Assembly (NCBI GenBank): GCA_947502405.1
Contig: CANMZT010000001.1
Location: 248,001 to 312,000 of the forward strand
Length of the DNA: 64,000 bases
Direction of reading: 5' to 3'
Origin: an uncultured Algibacter sp.
Lineage (GTDB): Bacteria; Bacteroidota; Bacteroidia; Flavobacteriales; Flavobacteriaceae
The notes under the pieces: generated by a model
Databases searched by the model: none
The model's input: only the letters and a program-made list of their open reading frames with translations
Told to the model about the DNA's origin: nothing
Shown here: in pieces, positions 25,030 through 34,888 of the stretch
Layout: each line of letters opens with the position of its first letter
How positions within the stretch are numbered: the stretch's first letter is position 1
Position numbers and translations under genes: made by a program

Positions 25030-26988
25030 TTATAATACTCTATTTAACTTTCGAGATAGTAACATTTTCAGACCCGAATAGTCTTTTACTTCTTCAAGTA
25101 TATTTCTATTCGAGTCTGTTTTGTTTTGGAGAGTTTCTTGCTGAAATTCTTTCACCTTTTGGTCAATTAAAAAACAGCGTAAACTTAAAATAGTTTCGCT
25201 TACCAATTGCGCTATGGTGTGTTCTTTTTCCTTGGGGAAAATATTCATCCTGTTCCAATCATCTAAAGCGTATCGATCATCTTCCATCAAAATGGTAGTA
25301 ATTTCATTAGCCATATCTTGATCAACAGAATTCACAAAAGTTTTTAATTCGAAATCTTCATCTTGGTTTAACCTGTCTATAATAGTAAAGTAAAGTGTTT
25401 TGAAATGTGAATTTGTAAATTCCATCTCATCATCTTGTAAGTCTAAAAATATTTTTTCAAACACTTTAGCTTGATGAATAACAGGCTCTAAAACTAAATC
25501 ACCATCATCGTTTTCTTTTAAAACTAAATCTTCAAAATCCTCAGTTTTATTACCATAAAGTAACAAGATTTCGATTATTTTTCGTTCTAAGACAAATTGA
25601 ACATCAACTTTTTTAACAGGCTGTTCATGTTTAATAACTTCAAAAGCTTTCTTTTCGGCTTTAAACTTTTTATTCTCTTCTTGGTGTTCTTTTTTATTGA
25701 TTTGTGCCAGTGTGCTAAATAGAACTTCCTCACTGATGTCCATTATTCTTGCACATTCCTGTATGTAAATTTCTTTTTTTATACGATCAGGGATTTTAGA
25801 AATACTATTAACAATATCCCTAACTGTTTCAGCTTTTTTTATAGGATCGTTTTTAGACTCTTCAAATAAAACTGAGGCTTTAAATTGTATAAAATCTTTA
25901 GCATTTTTATCTAAATAAGCCGAAAGCTCATCTAAGGTATTTTGTTTGGCAAAACTGTCAGGGTCTTCTCCTTCTGGAAAGGTGCATACCTTAACATTCA
26001 TGCCTTGTTCTAATATCAAATCAATACCTCTTAATGAAGCTCGCATTCCTGCTGCATCTCCATCAAAAAGCACTGTAATGTTTTTTGTTAATCTATTAAT
26101 AAGTCTAATCTGCTCTGAAGTTAGAGCTGTTCCAGAGGAGGAAACCACGTTTTTTATTCCTGTTTGATGAAACTGAATAACATCAGTATATCCTTCAACC
26201 AAATAACAGTTATCTTCTTTGGCAATACTTTGTTTTGCATGATAAATGCCATAGAGTACTTTGCTTTTATGGTAAATATCACTTTCAGGAGAATTTACAT
26301 ATTTTGCTGCTTTTTTATCAGTAATCAATATACGCCCTCCAAAGCCCAAAACGCGTCCGCTCATACTTTTTATAGGAAACATAACGCGTCCTTTAAACCT
26401 GTCAAAGCGTTTATCTTCTTTAACAATAGTAAGCCCAGTTTTTTCTAAATAATCAATGTTATATCCTTGTTTTAAAGCTTCATCTGTAAAGGCTTGCCAC
26501 TCGTTTAGAGAATACCCTAAATCGAAGGTTTTAATGGTTTCTTCTGTAAATCCACGCTCTTTAAAGTAGCTGAGTCCAATAGATTTTCCTTGATCTGTTT
26601 TGTGTAATATTTTTTGAAAGTAGGTATTGGCAAATTCACTAACTAAGTATAGGCTTTCTCGTTCGTTGGCTTTTTCTTTTTGTTCGTTAGATTGCTCGGT
26701 TTCTTCAATTTCAATATTGTATTTTTTTGCTAAGTACTTTATAGCCTCAGGATACGTAAAATGCTCATGTTCCATTAAAAAAGAGACTGCCGTACCGCCT
26801 TTTCCTGTAGAAAAATCTTTCCAGATTTGCTTAACAGGCGATACCATGAAGCTAGGGGAACGCTCATCACTAAAGGGACTTAAGCCTTTAAAATTACTTC
26901 CCGCTTTTTTAAGTTGTACAAAATCACCAATTACTTCTTCCACACGTGCGGTATCAAAAACTTGATCTATGGATGATTGTGATATCAA
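25030..26988 (-). CDS. dnaG: DNA primase DnaG lacking the zinc-binding residues
   Basis: This 652-residue primase has the N-terminal CHC2-like domain (1-95), a Toprim catalytic domain (about 255-345, with LVEGYTDVIQFHQTGI, LFDGDAAG and the acidic EGEDPDSF) and a C-terminal helicase-interaction region. The four zinc ligands of the family (CHCC at 40, 43, 61, 64 in E. coli) are S37, S40, D58 and T61 here at identical spacing, so no zinc ribbon can form. The rest of the domain, including PSFMVSPVKQIW and GKGGTAVSFL, is conserved. It is expected to be the housekeeping primase. Confidence 0.95.
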   Translation of the reverse strand: MISQSSIDQVFDTARVEEVIGDFVQLKKAGSNFKGLSPFSDERSPSFMVSPVKQIWKDFSTGKGGTAVSFLMEHEHFTYPEAIKYLAKKYNIEIEETEQSNEQKEKANERESLYLVSEFANTYFQKILHKTDQGKSIGLSYFKERGFTEETIKTFDLGYSLNEWQAFTDEALKQGYNIDYLEKTGLTIVKEDKRFDRFKGRVMFPIKSMSGRVLGFGGRILITDKKAAKYVNSPESDIYHKSKVLYGIYHAKQSIAKEDNCYLVEGYTDVIQFHQTGIKNVVSSSGTALTSEQIRLINRLTKNITVLFDGDAAGMRASLRGIDLILEQGMNVKVCTFPEGEDPDSFAKQNTLDELSAYLDKNAKDFIQFKASVLFEESKNDPIKKAETVRDIVNSISKIPDRIKKEIYIQECARIMDISEEVLFSTLAQINKKEHQEENKKFKAEKKAFEVIKHEQPVKKVDVQFVLERKIIEILLLYGNKTEDFEDLVLKENDDGDLVLEPVIHQAKVFEKIFLDLQDDEMEFTNSHFKTLYFTIIDRLNQDEDFELKTFVNSVDQDMANEITTILMEDDRYALDDWNRMNIFPKEKEHTIAQLVSETILSLRCFLIDQKVKEFQQETLQNKTDSNRNILEEVKDYSGLKMLLSRKLNRVL

Positions 26989-27161
26989 TTTAAATTATTT
27001 TTTGTAGAATGTAAAAATAAGACAAAAAACACATTAAAATATTAGCTTTTTGATTTTGAGAAAGATTTAAAGTAATTTAGGTAAAATATTTTGTTAGGTA
27101 TAGTTTGCAAAAAAACTATTTTTAGTTAAAATCATCTGTCAGAGAGAGTAGCTTAATTAAA

Positions 27162-27515
27162 ATGAAACGTAAAGTACAATATCAAATTTATGTTATTGAA
27201 TTATCGAAACGTGTATTTACTGAGAATGCAAAGTTTAGAGCAGCTAATCCGCAATTTAATGGTGTTCTAGAATGTCTTTATGTTGGTATGACAAGTAAAA
27301 CACCCAAAGAACGATTGATTCAGCATAAAACGGGCTACAGAAATAAGAAAGGTTATAAAATATCCTCTAACATTGTAGAGAAATATGGTTCTTATTTAAG
27401 ACCTAGTTTGTATAATCATATTAATCCTATAAATTCAAGACAAGAAGCTCTAAAATTAGAAAAACTCTTAGCGTTAGAATTAAGAAGAAAGCGTTATGCA
27501 GTTTGGTTTAATTAA
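27162..27515 (+). CDS. GIY-YIG-like nuclease-fold protein
   Basis: This 117-residue protein resembles a minimal GIY-YIG domain: YQIYVIEL (strand 1), LYVGMTSKTPKERLIQHKTG (the YIG-like strand and catalytic-type Arg helix), and a later helix with E in RQEALKLEKLLALEL. The first motif is divergent, so activity is uncertain. The protein is basic, consistent with nucleic-acid binding. It is divergent from dnaG (173-base gap with no further gene) and converges with groL across a shared terminator. Confidence 0.6.
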   Translation: MKRKVQYQIYVIELSKRVFTENAKFRAANPQFNGVLECLYVGMTSKTPKERLIQHKTGYRNKKGYKISSNIVEKYGSYLRPSLYNHINPINSRQEALKLEKLLALELRRKRYAVWFN

Positions 27516-27517
27516 AT

Positions 27518-27550
27518 AAAAAACGCTCCAAAACTAATTGAAGCGTTTTT
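27518..27550. terminator. Bidirectional terminator between the GIY-YIG gene and groL
   Basis: A stem of about 12 bp (AAAAACGCT...AGCGTTTTT with one internal mismatch and CAA/TTG closing the loop) lies between the convergent genes, with an A run on one side and a T run on the other. Confidence 0.7.
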
Positions 27551-27576
27551 AATAATTTATCTATGTTGATTCGCCA

Positions 27577-29211
<1,635 letters not shown>

Positions 29212-29221
29212 TTAAATTTTT

Positions 29222-29299
29222 TGTCATTCCTGCGAAGGCAGGAATCTATTTAACTTTTTGTTGAATTTTATTGGATTCCGCATCAAGTGCGGAATGACA
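29222..29299. repeat. Palindromic repeat element between groS and groL
   Basis: A 78-base element bounded by TGTCATTCC and GGAATGACA contains two hairpins: CATTCCTGC-GAAG-GCAGGAATC at the left and ATTCCGCA-TCAAG-TGCGGAAT at the right. This resembles the dispersed REP/MITE-like repeats found in many genomes of this phylum. In the groSL mRNA it would fold strongly, perhaps affecting groL stability or expression. A relic arm of a similar element is at 7137-7160. Confidence 0.7.
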
Positions 29300-29306
29300 G
29301 GTGCGA

Positions 29307-29582
29307 TTAAATAATTGCTAGTATATCACTCTCACGCATCATTAAATAATCATTGCCCTCAAGTTTTAATTCTGTTCCTGCGTATTTACCGTATAAAACA
29401 GTATCGCCAACTTTTACCGAAATAGGTTCGTCTTTAGTGCCAGGTCCAGCAGCAACAACGGTTCCTTTTTGAGGTTTTTCTTTAGCATTGTCTGGTATAA
29501 TAATTCCAGAGGCTGTTTTTGTTTCGGCTGCAGCAGGTTCAATAAGAACTCTATCTGCTAGTGGTTTAATGTTTAATGCCAT
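29307..29582 (-). CDS. groS: Co-chaperonin GroES
   Basis: This 91-residue protein shows the Cpn10 pattern: [17 protein letters not shown], the mobile loop [16 protein letters not shown], the strand GTVVAAGPG and the C-terminal [20 protein letters not shown]. It caps the GroEL chamber. It starts a two-gene operon with groL. A sigma-54-like promoter lies about 50 bases upstream. Confidence 0.98.
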   Translation of the reverse strand: MALNIKPLADRVLIEPAAAETKTASGIIIPDNAKEKPQKGTVVAAGPGTKDEPISVKVGDTVLYGKYAGTELKLEGNDYLMMRESDILAII

Positions 29583-29630
29583 GTGTTATATATTTTTGAT
29601 TTTAAAGTTTTAATTAACGCTAAAGCGTTA

Positions 29631-29672
29631 TGCTAAAAATGTGCCAATACTTAGTAACTGACAAACTTGCAG
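29631..29672 (-). promoter_or_regulatory. Sigma-54-like promoter and upstream dyad of groSL
   Basis: Read on the minus strand, TTGGCACATTTTTAGCA (29647-29631) has the -24 GG and -12 GC of sigma-54 promoters exactly ten bases apart (consensus TTGGCAC-N5-TTGCA). Eleven bases further upstream is CTGCAAGTTTGTCAG (29672-29658), a partial dyad with CTG and CAG ends. The predicted start would be about 38 bases before the groS ATG. A sigma-54 activator gene is encoded 2 kb upstream in the same cluster. No TAnnTTTG box is seen near groS. Confidence 0.55.
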
Positions 29673-29697
29673 ACCTACTTATTAAATTAAGTGAAAA

Positions 29698-29731
29698 CAA
29701 AAAATGCCAACTTTTAAAGTTGGCATTTTTT
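29698..29731 (-). terminator. Terminator after secG
   Basis: A nearly perfect 15-bp palindrome (AAAAATGCCAACTTT / AAAGTTGGCATTTTT) with a T run on the minus strand, about 20 bases past the secG stop. It isolates the miaB-secG cluster from the groSL promoter. Confidence 0.8.
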
Positions 29732-29749
29732 GTTTTATTTATTTTGATA

Positions 29750-30109
29750 TTAATTACCTGTTGAATCTGCAGGTGTTGCAGTATCATTAGTTGCAGGCAA
29801 AGGTGTAGAACTTGGCAATGGTTGTGTTGTTTGTGCGTCTGGATCCAATGCTTTTGAATCTGCACTTGCACCACCTCTATCAATAGCAACGTTAGATATT
29901 AAAATTAGTACTAGTAATAAGGTTGCTAATGTCCATGTACTTTTATCTAGAAAGTCAGTTGTCTTTTTTACACCACCTAATTGTTGTGTACCACCGCCGC
30001 CAAAAGATGAAGATAATCCACCACCTTTAGGGTTTTGTACCATGATTACTACTACTAGCAAAAATGCTACAACCACGATAAGGACTAAAAATATTGTAAA
30101 CGTGCTCAT
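29750..30109 (-). CDS. secG: Preprotein translocase subunit SecG
   Basis: This 119-residue protein has the SecG layout: membrane helix 1 (about 4-24, LVLIVVVAFLLVVVIM), the loop VQNPKGGGLSSSFGGGG, a short link with TDFLDK and helix 2 (about 58-75). The Ser/Thr/Pro-rich C-terminal tail (76-119) is typical of the Bacteroidota form. SecG is part of SecYEG. It is one base overlapping with the upstream TPR gene. Confidence 0.93.
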   Translation of the reverse strand: MSTFTIFLVLIVVVAFLLVVVIMVQNPKGGGLSSSFGGGGTQQLGGVKKTTDFLDKSTWTLATLLLVLILISNVAIDRGGASADSKALDPDAQTTQPLPSSTPLPATNDTATPADSTGN

Positions 30110-31056
30110 TATTCTTTATTATTTTGTTCTTGTAATTGCTCTATTGCTTTAATTTGGTTTGCAAAGAAACTACTTTTTTCTGGATATTTCAAACTTAAAA
30201 TTTTATAAGATTGAATGGCCTTTTTGTAGTTTTTTTGTTCAACATAAATACGTGCTAAGGTCTCCGTCATTAAAGCTTCAGGTTGTATCATTTGAGCTTT
30301 GGCTAGATTCACTTTTTGTGTATTGGCTTTAACGGGACTTATTTTTGGGTTTTCAGAAATAAATTTATCAATAAGTTGAAACTTTTTTTCTTTATCAAGA
30401 GTTGTAGAGGTTTTAGTTTTAGTGGGTTTTTCAATAGTTTTTCTTTCAATAGGTTTGAATCTTGTAAGTTTCAACCATTGATTAAAAGAATGTGTTTCTT
30501 TTTTGTCAAACTGTAGCGGTTTCCCTAAGTTCAGTATGTCTTCAGCAGTAACTTCTTGGGTTTTTGTGTCTTCGGTAATATTTTCTATGGCTTCAGATTC
30601 ATCTAAAATAAAGCTTGGTGTTTTTTTAGGTCGTGCTTCTTTAGGCTGAAAGAGTGTAGGGTCTAAAACGCCATCTGTTTCTTTTATCTGTTGTTTAAGT
30701 TTATCGTCGATTGTTACGCTTTTCAATACTGAAATATCCTCAATATTAACGTTAATATCTTTTAAATTTTCAGTATTATTTTTAATGAATTTTGAGATTT
30801 CATTTTGAATGAATGCTTCAGAAGTAATAAAATCAAAAAGGATACTTCTGTCTGAGGTGTAAGCTGCAGTGGTTTTTAGCTCTTGGTTGTAGGAGATGCT
30901 GCCTTGATCTTTTAGCCCCTTTAAATAGATGGCTCTTGCAGGTTGAAAATAAGGAAAATCTTCAATAATAGATTTTATACCATCAGTTTGCTCAAGTGAA
31001 ATCGCTTGAGGGTTTTGAAGAATATTTGTAAAATCTGATTGATTCATATTTACCAT
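30109..31056 (-). CDS. Uncharacterised protein with C-terminal TPR-like helix pair
   Basis: This 315-residue protein has no signal peptide. The N-terminal part (1-120) is helical and acidic, the centre (120-240) is Lys/Thr/Glu-rich and probably disordered, and the C-terminus (about 255-305) contains a TPR-like unit, ETLARIYVEQKNYKKAIQSY followed by SLKYPEKSSFFANQI. It may be an adaptor protein. It lies between lptE and secG in a fixed flavobacterial order. The ATG at 31056 overlaps the lptE stop by seven bases; a second ATG three codons inside would not overlap. Confidence 0.75.
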   Translation of the reverse strand: MVNMNQSDFTNILQNPQAISLEQTDGIKSIIEDFPYFQPARAIYLKGLKDQGSISYNQELKTTAAYTSDRSILFDFITSEAFIQNEISKFIKNNTENLKDINVNIEDISVLKSVTIDDKLKQQIKETDGVLDPTLFQPKEARPKKTPSFILDESEAIENITEDTKTQEVTAEDILNLGKPLQFDKKETHSFNQWLKLTRFKPIERKTIEKPTKTKTSTTLDKEKKFQLIDKFISENPKISPVKANTQKVNLAKAQMIQPEALMTETLARIYVEQKNYKKAIQSYKILSLKYPEKSSFFANQIKAIEQLQEQNNKE

Positions 31057-31559
31057 TTAGCTAATGTAGCATTAAAGATATCTTGAGTAATACGCTCAAA
31101 AATTTCTTCATGAGCTGTAGTTTTTTGAGATCCTATAAGTTGTGCGCTTCCTTCATAGTCATAAAAAAATGAAAAGCTTTGTTCTATATCATCATCAGGT
31201 TTTTTTCTGTTAAAAAATCGAAGTTTAACAGTAATAGTTAATCTGTTTTGTGCAGCTCGATTATCAGATGTTGCTGTGGTTGGTGAGATCCTATATTCTG
31301 TTATTTCACCTTCATAAATTAAATCGCCTTTTGAGGGTACTAAGGTTAAATTGGTTTGGTTCTGAATTAAATCTTCAAGTGCTATTTTAAAATCTCGTTC
31401 TAATCCTGGTTCAATTAATAATGCTGTGTTTTCAAAACGATTAACTTGGTAGCTTTCAGTTCCTGGGGGTATTGAAGCTCCTGTGAAAGAATAAAATTTA
31501 CAACCTAATAGGATAAAACTAAAAGCTAAAAGCGAAAAGTAAATGATGTATTTTTTCAT
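31050..31559 (-). CDS. lptE: LptE-family LPS-assembly lipoprotein
   Basis: This 169-residue lipoprotein has a signal ending in FILLGC (lipidated Cys20). The mature part matches LptE of Bacteroidota (YSFTGASIPPGTESYQV near the start, then ALEDLIQNQTNL, EGEITEYRISP, RLTITVKLRF, FSFFYDYEGSAQL, ERITQDIFNATLAKW). LptE plugs the LptD barrel at the outer membrane during LPS export. Its partner lptD is not in this window. It lies directly after the sigma-54 activator gene. Confidence 0.85.
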   Translation of the reverse strand: MKKYIIYFSLLAFSFILLGCKFYSFTGASIPPGTESYQVNRFENTALLIEPGLERDFKIALEDLIQNQTNLTLVPSKGDLIYEGEITEYRISPTTATSDNRAAQNRLTITVKLRFFNRKKPDDDIEQSFSFFYDYEGSAQLIGSQKTTAHEEIFERITQDIFNATLAKW

Positions 31560-31607
31560 GTGTATTAAATTCCTTCGGTTAAGAAAACGTTTTATTTAAA
31601 CGAGATG

Positions 31608-32879
31608 TTATAAATCGTATTGTTTAATTTTTCTATATAGTGTGCGTTCGCTAATACCTAACTCGGCTGCTGCTAATTTACGTTTTCCGTTGTGACGCTC
31701 AAGCGATTTTTTAATTAATTCTAACTCTTTGTCATGAAGAGATAAAGTTTCTTCTTCTTCAATCTCTTCAGCAAAGTAATATTTATCTTGGGTAGGAGTT
31801 GTGTCTTCTTCAGTAGGAGAATGTTCAGGAATGGCTATAATATCGTTGTTTTCAATGGGTTGTTCGTAATTAACAGTATCGTCATTGTTGTCACCGTAAA
31901 TTTTCTGAATCAGTCCCTCATTATTTTTTTTAACATCTTTAGTGTTATCATTTTTCATCAATTCCATTGTTAACTTTTTCAAGTCGTTTAAGTCGCTTTT
32001 CATATCAAAAAGGACTTTGTATAGAATTTCACGTTCGCTACTGAAATCACTTTCAGATTTCGAATTTTTTATAACTGCTGGTAAGTTTGTGTTTGCAGTT
32101 GCGGGGAGATAGCCTCTTAATGTCTCAGCTGAAATTGTTCGATTTTGTTCCAAAACTGAAAGCTGTTCAGCAATGTTTCGTAGCTGACGAATGTTTCCGC
32201 CCCAGCGATGTTTTAATAAAATCTGAATTGCATTATCGGTGAGCTTTACAGTTGGCATTTTATATTTAAGTGCAAAATCGCTAGCAAATTTTCTAAATAG
32301 TAAATGGATGTCTTCTTGCCGTTCTCTAAGCGGAGGTAAGTTGATGTCTACTGTACTTAATCTGTAAAATAAATCTTCGCGAAATTTTTCCTTTTGAATG
32401 GCTTCATACATGTTTACGTTGGTAGCAGCTACTATTCTTACATTGGTTTTTTGAACTTTACTAGATCCAACTTTTAAAAACTCACCATTTTCTAAAACAC
32501 GTAATAGTCGCACTTGGGTGGTTAATGGTAATTCTCCAACTTCATCTAAAAAAATAGTACCACCATCGGCTACTTCAAAATAACCTGCACGGGTTTGAGT
32601 GGCTCCTGTAAAGGCGCCTTTTTCATGCCCGAACAATTCACTGTCTATGGTGCCTTCTGGAATTGCGCCACAGTTTACAGCAATGTATTTATTATGCTTT
32701 CTATGAGATAGTTGGTGTATAATTTTTGGAATACTTTCTTTACCAACACCACTTTCTCCAGTTACTAAAACTGAAATATCAGTTGGTGCCACTTGAATCG
32801 CTTTTTCAATAGCTCTGTTTAGTGATGGTGTGTTTCCAATAATACCAAAACGTTGTTTTATAGCTTGAACTGATTCCAT
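31608..32879 (-). CDS. Sigma-54-dependent transcriptional activator
   Basis: This 423-residue protein has no receiver domain. The AAA+ domain starts near residue 15 with Walker A GESGVGKE (42-49), the sigma-54 contact loop GAFTGA (near 90), Walker B GGTIFLDEV, RLSTVDINLPPLRER, and an R finger region. A long acidic linker (about 290-370) follows, and the C-terminus has a Fis-type HTH (KKSLERHNGKRKLAAAELGISERTLYRKI, roughly 390-420). It would activate sigma-54 promoters without phosphorylation. The groSL operon downstream has a matching promoter, so it is a good candidate for its activator. It lies after miaB and a small protein gene. Confidence 0.92.
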   Translation of the reverse strand: MESVQAIKQRFGIIGNTPSLNRAIEKAIQVAPTDISVLVTGESGVGKESIPKIIHQLSHRKHNKYIAVNCGAIPEGTIDSELFGHEKGAFTGATQTRAGYFEVADGGTIFLDEVGELPLTTQVRLLRVLENGEFLKVGSSKVQKTNVRIVAATNVNMYEAIQKEKFREDLFYRLSTVDINLPPLRERQEDIHLLFRKFASDFALKYKMPTVKLTDNAIQILLKHRWGGNIRQLRNIAEQLSVLEQNRTISAETLRGYLPATANTNLPAVIKNSKSESDFSSEREILYKVLFDMKSDLNDLKKLTMELMKNDNTKDVKKNNEGLIQKIYGDNNDDTVNYEQPIENNDIIAIPEHSPTEEDTTPTQDKYYFAEEIEEEETLSLHDKELELIKKSLERHNGKRKLAAAELGISERTLYRKIKQYDL

Positions 32880-32928
32880 AATTCTATTTCTTCTTTATCA
32901 CTCCCGTAAAAACAGGTTTTTTTTCTTT

Positions 32929-33270
32929 TTAGTTCTCGATATACTCAGAAATTCCACTTTCATTTTTGTTATCTAACCATTCCCAATTAAGCGTTAACTT
33001 CATTTTATTAGTACTTGTTAAACTTATATTAGCGAGAGCTTTACCTGCCTTTAATTCATTCTCTGTTGTTATACATTGGTATAACATATTGAGTGTATTG
33101 TTACTTAAGTGCGCAATTATTTTTCCATATTTAATGGTGCCACCAGAATAATCAGCGGTTACTAAATTGCCCTCTTGTTTATATTTAAAAATGGTTTCGG
33201 AATTTACTTTTCCGTTTTCAGAATTCTCAACAAGTGAAAATGTTTTATTGTTAAAGTTGAATTCTGACAT
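32929..33270 (-). CDS. Small conserved beta-rich protein between miaB and the sigma-54 activator
   Basis: This 113-residue protein has the pattern FNFNNKTFSLVENSENGKVNSETIFKYK-like start, then TADYSGGTIKYGKIIAHL and MKLTLNWEWLDNKNESGISEYIEN at the end. Related proteins in many bacteria are labelled N-acetylglutamate synthase without support; the sequence shows no acetyltransferase motif. The repeated strand-turn pattern suggests a small beta barrel. The function is unknown. It begins four bases after the miaB stop and is probably co-transcribed. Confidence 0.7.
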   Translation of the reverse strand: MSEFNFNNKTFSLVENSENGKVNSETIFKYKQEGNLVTADYSGGTIKYGKIIAHLSNNTLNMLYQCITTENELKAGKALANISLTSTNKMKLTLNWEWLDNKNESGISEYIEN

Positions 33271-33274
33271 TTTT

Positions 33275-34723
33275 CTAATTATTCACTGAATATCCAATAG
33301 CTTCACCAATAAGTGTTGCAGTAGTGCAATCGTTAACTTGTACATTAACTAAATCACCTATTTTATAGTTCTCTTTTGGAAAAACAGTTACCAGATTTTG
33401 TGGTGTACGACCAGACCAATGCGCATCAGATTTTTTTGATGTCTTTTCAATAAGCACTTCAACTACTGTATTTAAGTTTTGGTGCGTTCTATAACCGCTA
33501 TGCTCTTGTTGTAATTCAACAATTTCAGCTAAACGTTGTTTTTTAACAGGCTCAGGAATGTCATCTTCCATTTTACGCTCTGCAAGTGTTCCTGGGCGTT
33601 CAGAATAGGTAAACATGTATCCAAAATCGTATTTCACATATTCCATTAGTGAAACAGTGTCTTTAAATTCCTCGTCAGTTTCTGTGGGGAAACCTACAAT
33701 CATATCTTGACTTATGGCGCAATTAGGAATCATTTCTCTAATGTTATCTATAAGCGTCATGTATTCCTCTCGGGTGTGTAATCGGTTCATTTCTTTTAAA
33801 ACACGATTATTTCCGCTTTGTACAGGTAGGTGTATATGGTTGCATATATTGTGATATTTAGCCATGGTTTCAATAACATCTAAAGTGAAATCTTGAGGGT
33901 TTGATGTTGAAAACCTAATGCGCATTTTTGGCTGTGCTTTGGCACACAACTCTAATAATTTTGCAAAATTAACAGAGGTTGCTTTTTGCATAGCGCTTGC
34001 CTTTTCAAAATCTTTTTTAAGACCGCCACCATACCATAAATAACTATCTACGTTTTGACCAAGCAAGGTAATTTCTTTGTAGCCTTTACTCCATAAATCA
34101 TTAATTTCTTCAAGGATGCTTTGTGGGTCTCTGCTGCGTTCTCTTCCTCTGGTAAAAGGCACAACACAAAACGTACACATATTATCGCAACCACGGGTTA
34201 TGGATACAAAAGCTGTAACTCCATTTGTGTTAAGTCTAACAGGGGCAATATCACCATAGGTTTCCTCTTTTGAGAGAATTACGTTTATAGCGTCTCTGCC
34301 TTCATCAACTTCTGCTAGAAGATTTGGTAAATCTTTATAGGCATCTGGACCAACAACTAAATCGACAATTTTTTCTTCTTCAAGAAATTTTGTTTTTAAA
34401 CGTTCTGCCATACAGCCCAAAACGCCAACTTTCATTTTGGGGTTATGATCGCGTTTTACAGCATTGTATTTTTCAAGACGCTTACGAACGGTTTGTTCTG
34501 CCTTGTCTCGAATAGAACAGGTGTTAACTAAAACTAAATCGGCTTCCTCTAATTTTTGAGTGGTGTTAAAACCCTGCTCTGTCATAATGGAAGCTACAAT
34601 TTCGCTATCGCTAAAGTTCATAGCGCAACCATAACTTTCGATAAAAAGTTTACGATTATTGCCTTCTTTTTGTTCTAATACTAAAGATTGGCCTTGTTTG
34701 TTTTCGTCTATTATCTTTTCCAT
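33275..34723 (-). CDS. miaB: tRNA-2-methylthio-N6-dimethylallyladenosine synthase MiaB
   Basis: This 482-residue radical-SAM methylthiotransferase has the N-terminal UPF0004 domain with three Cys (ESYGCAMNFSDSE, VNTCSIRD, GVLGCMAE), the radical-SAM cluster motif CDNMCTFC (CxxxCxxC) and a C-terminal TRAM domain (about 410-475). It methylthiolates i6A37 in tRNA reading UNN codons. Length is normal, with an N-terminal extension of about 20 residues. A well-formed promoter lies at 34760-34792. It starts the cluster that runs through secG. Confidence 0.96.
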   Translation of the reverse strand: MEKIIDENKQGQSLVLEQKEGNNRKLFIESYGCAMNFSDSEIVASIMTEQGFNTTQKLEEADLVLVNTCSIRDKAEQTVRKRLEKYNAVKRDHNPKMKVGVLGCMAERLKTKFLEEEKIVDLVVGPDAYKDLPNLLAEVDEGRDAINVILSKEETYGDIAPVRLNTNGVTAFVSITRGCDNMCTFCVVPFTRGRERSRDPQSILEEINDLWSKGYKEITLLGQNVDSYLWYGGGLKKDFEKASAMQKATSVNFAKLLELCAKAQPKMRIRFSTSNPQDFTLDVIETMAKYHNICNHIHLPVQSGNNRVLKEMNRLHTREEYMTLIDNIREMIPNCAISQDMIVGFPTETDEEFKDTVSLMEYVKYDFGYMFTYSERPGTLAERKMEDDIPEPVKKQRLAEIVELQQEHSGYRTHQNLNTVVEVLIEKTSKKSDAHWSGRTPQNLVTVFPKENYKIGDLVNVQVNDCTTATLIGEAIGYSVNN

Positions 34724-34759
34724 AAATTGATTGATAACTCTATCGAGTCAATAAGCATG

Positions 34760-34792
34760 CAAAGATACAATTATTTTGTATTTTATGACAAA
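34760..34792 (-). promoter_or_regulatory. Promoter of miaB
   Basis: On the minus strand TTTG (34792-34789) is followed after 21 bases by TATCTTTG (34767-34760), an almost ideal Bacteroidota promoter. It is 37 bases before the miaB start at 34723. Confidence 0.65.
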
Positions 34793-34888
34793 GTGGCAGT
34801 TTGTTTTTTTTGATTAAAGTTCTTCTTAATTTGGCTGTATGTTTAGGTAAGAACTGTATGTTTGTTTAATAAAACAGAGCTGCAAACA

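Noticed and set aside
29620-29889. An 89-codon frame on the minus strand after secG
   Set aside because: It overlaps the secG C-terminus, its terminator and the groS promoter region. Its composition (many His, Gln, Leu) reflects the secG tail read in another frame.
33060-33140. N-acetylglutamate synthase label for the small protein at 32929-33270
   Set aside because: The name is common for its relatives, but the 113-residue sequence has no acetyltransferase motif and is too short for such an enzyme.
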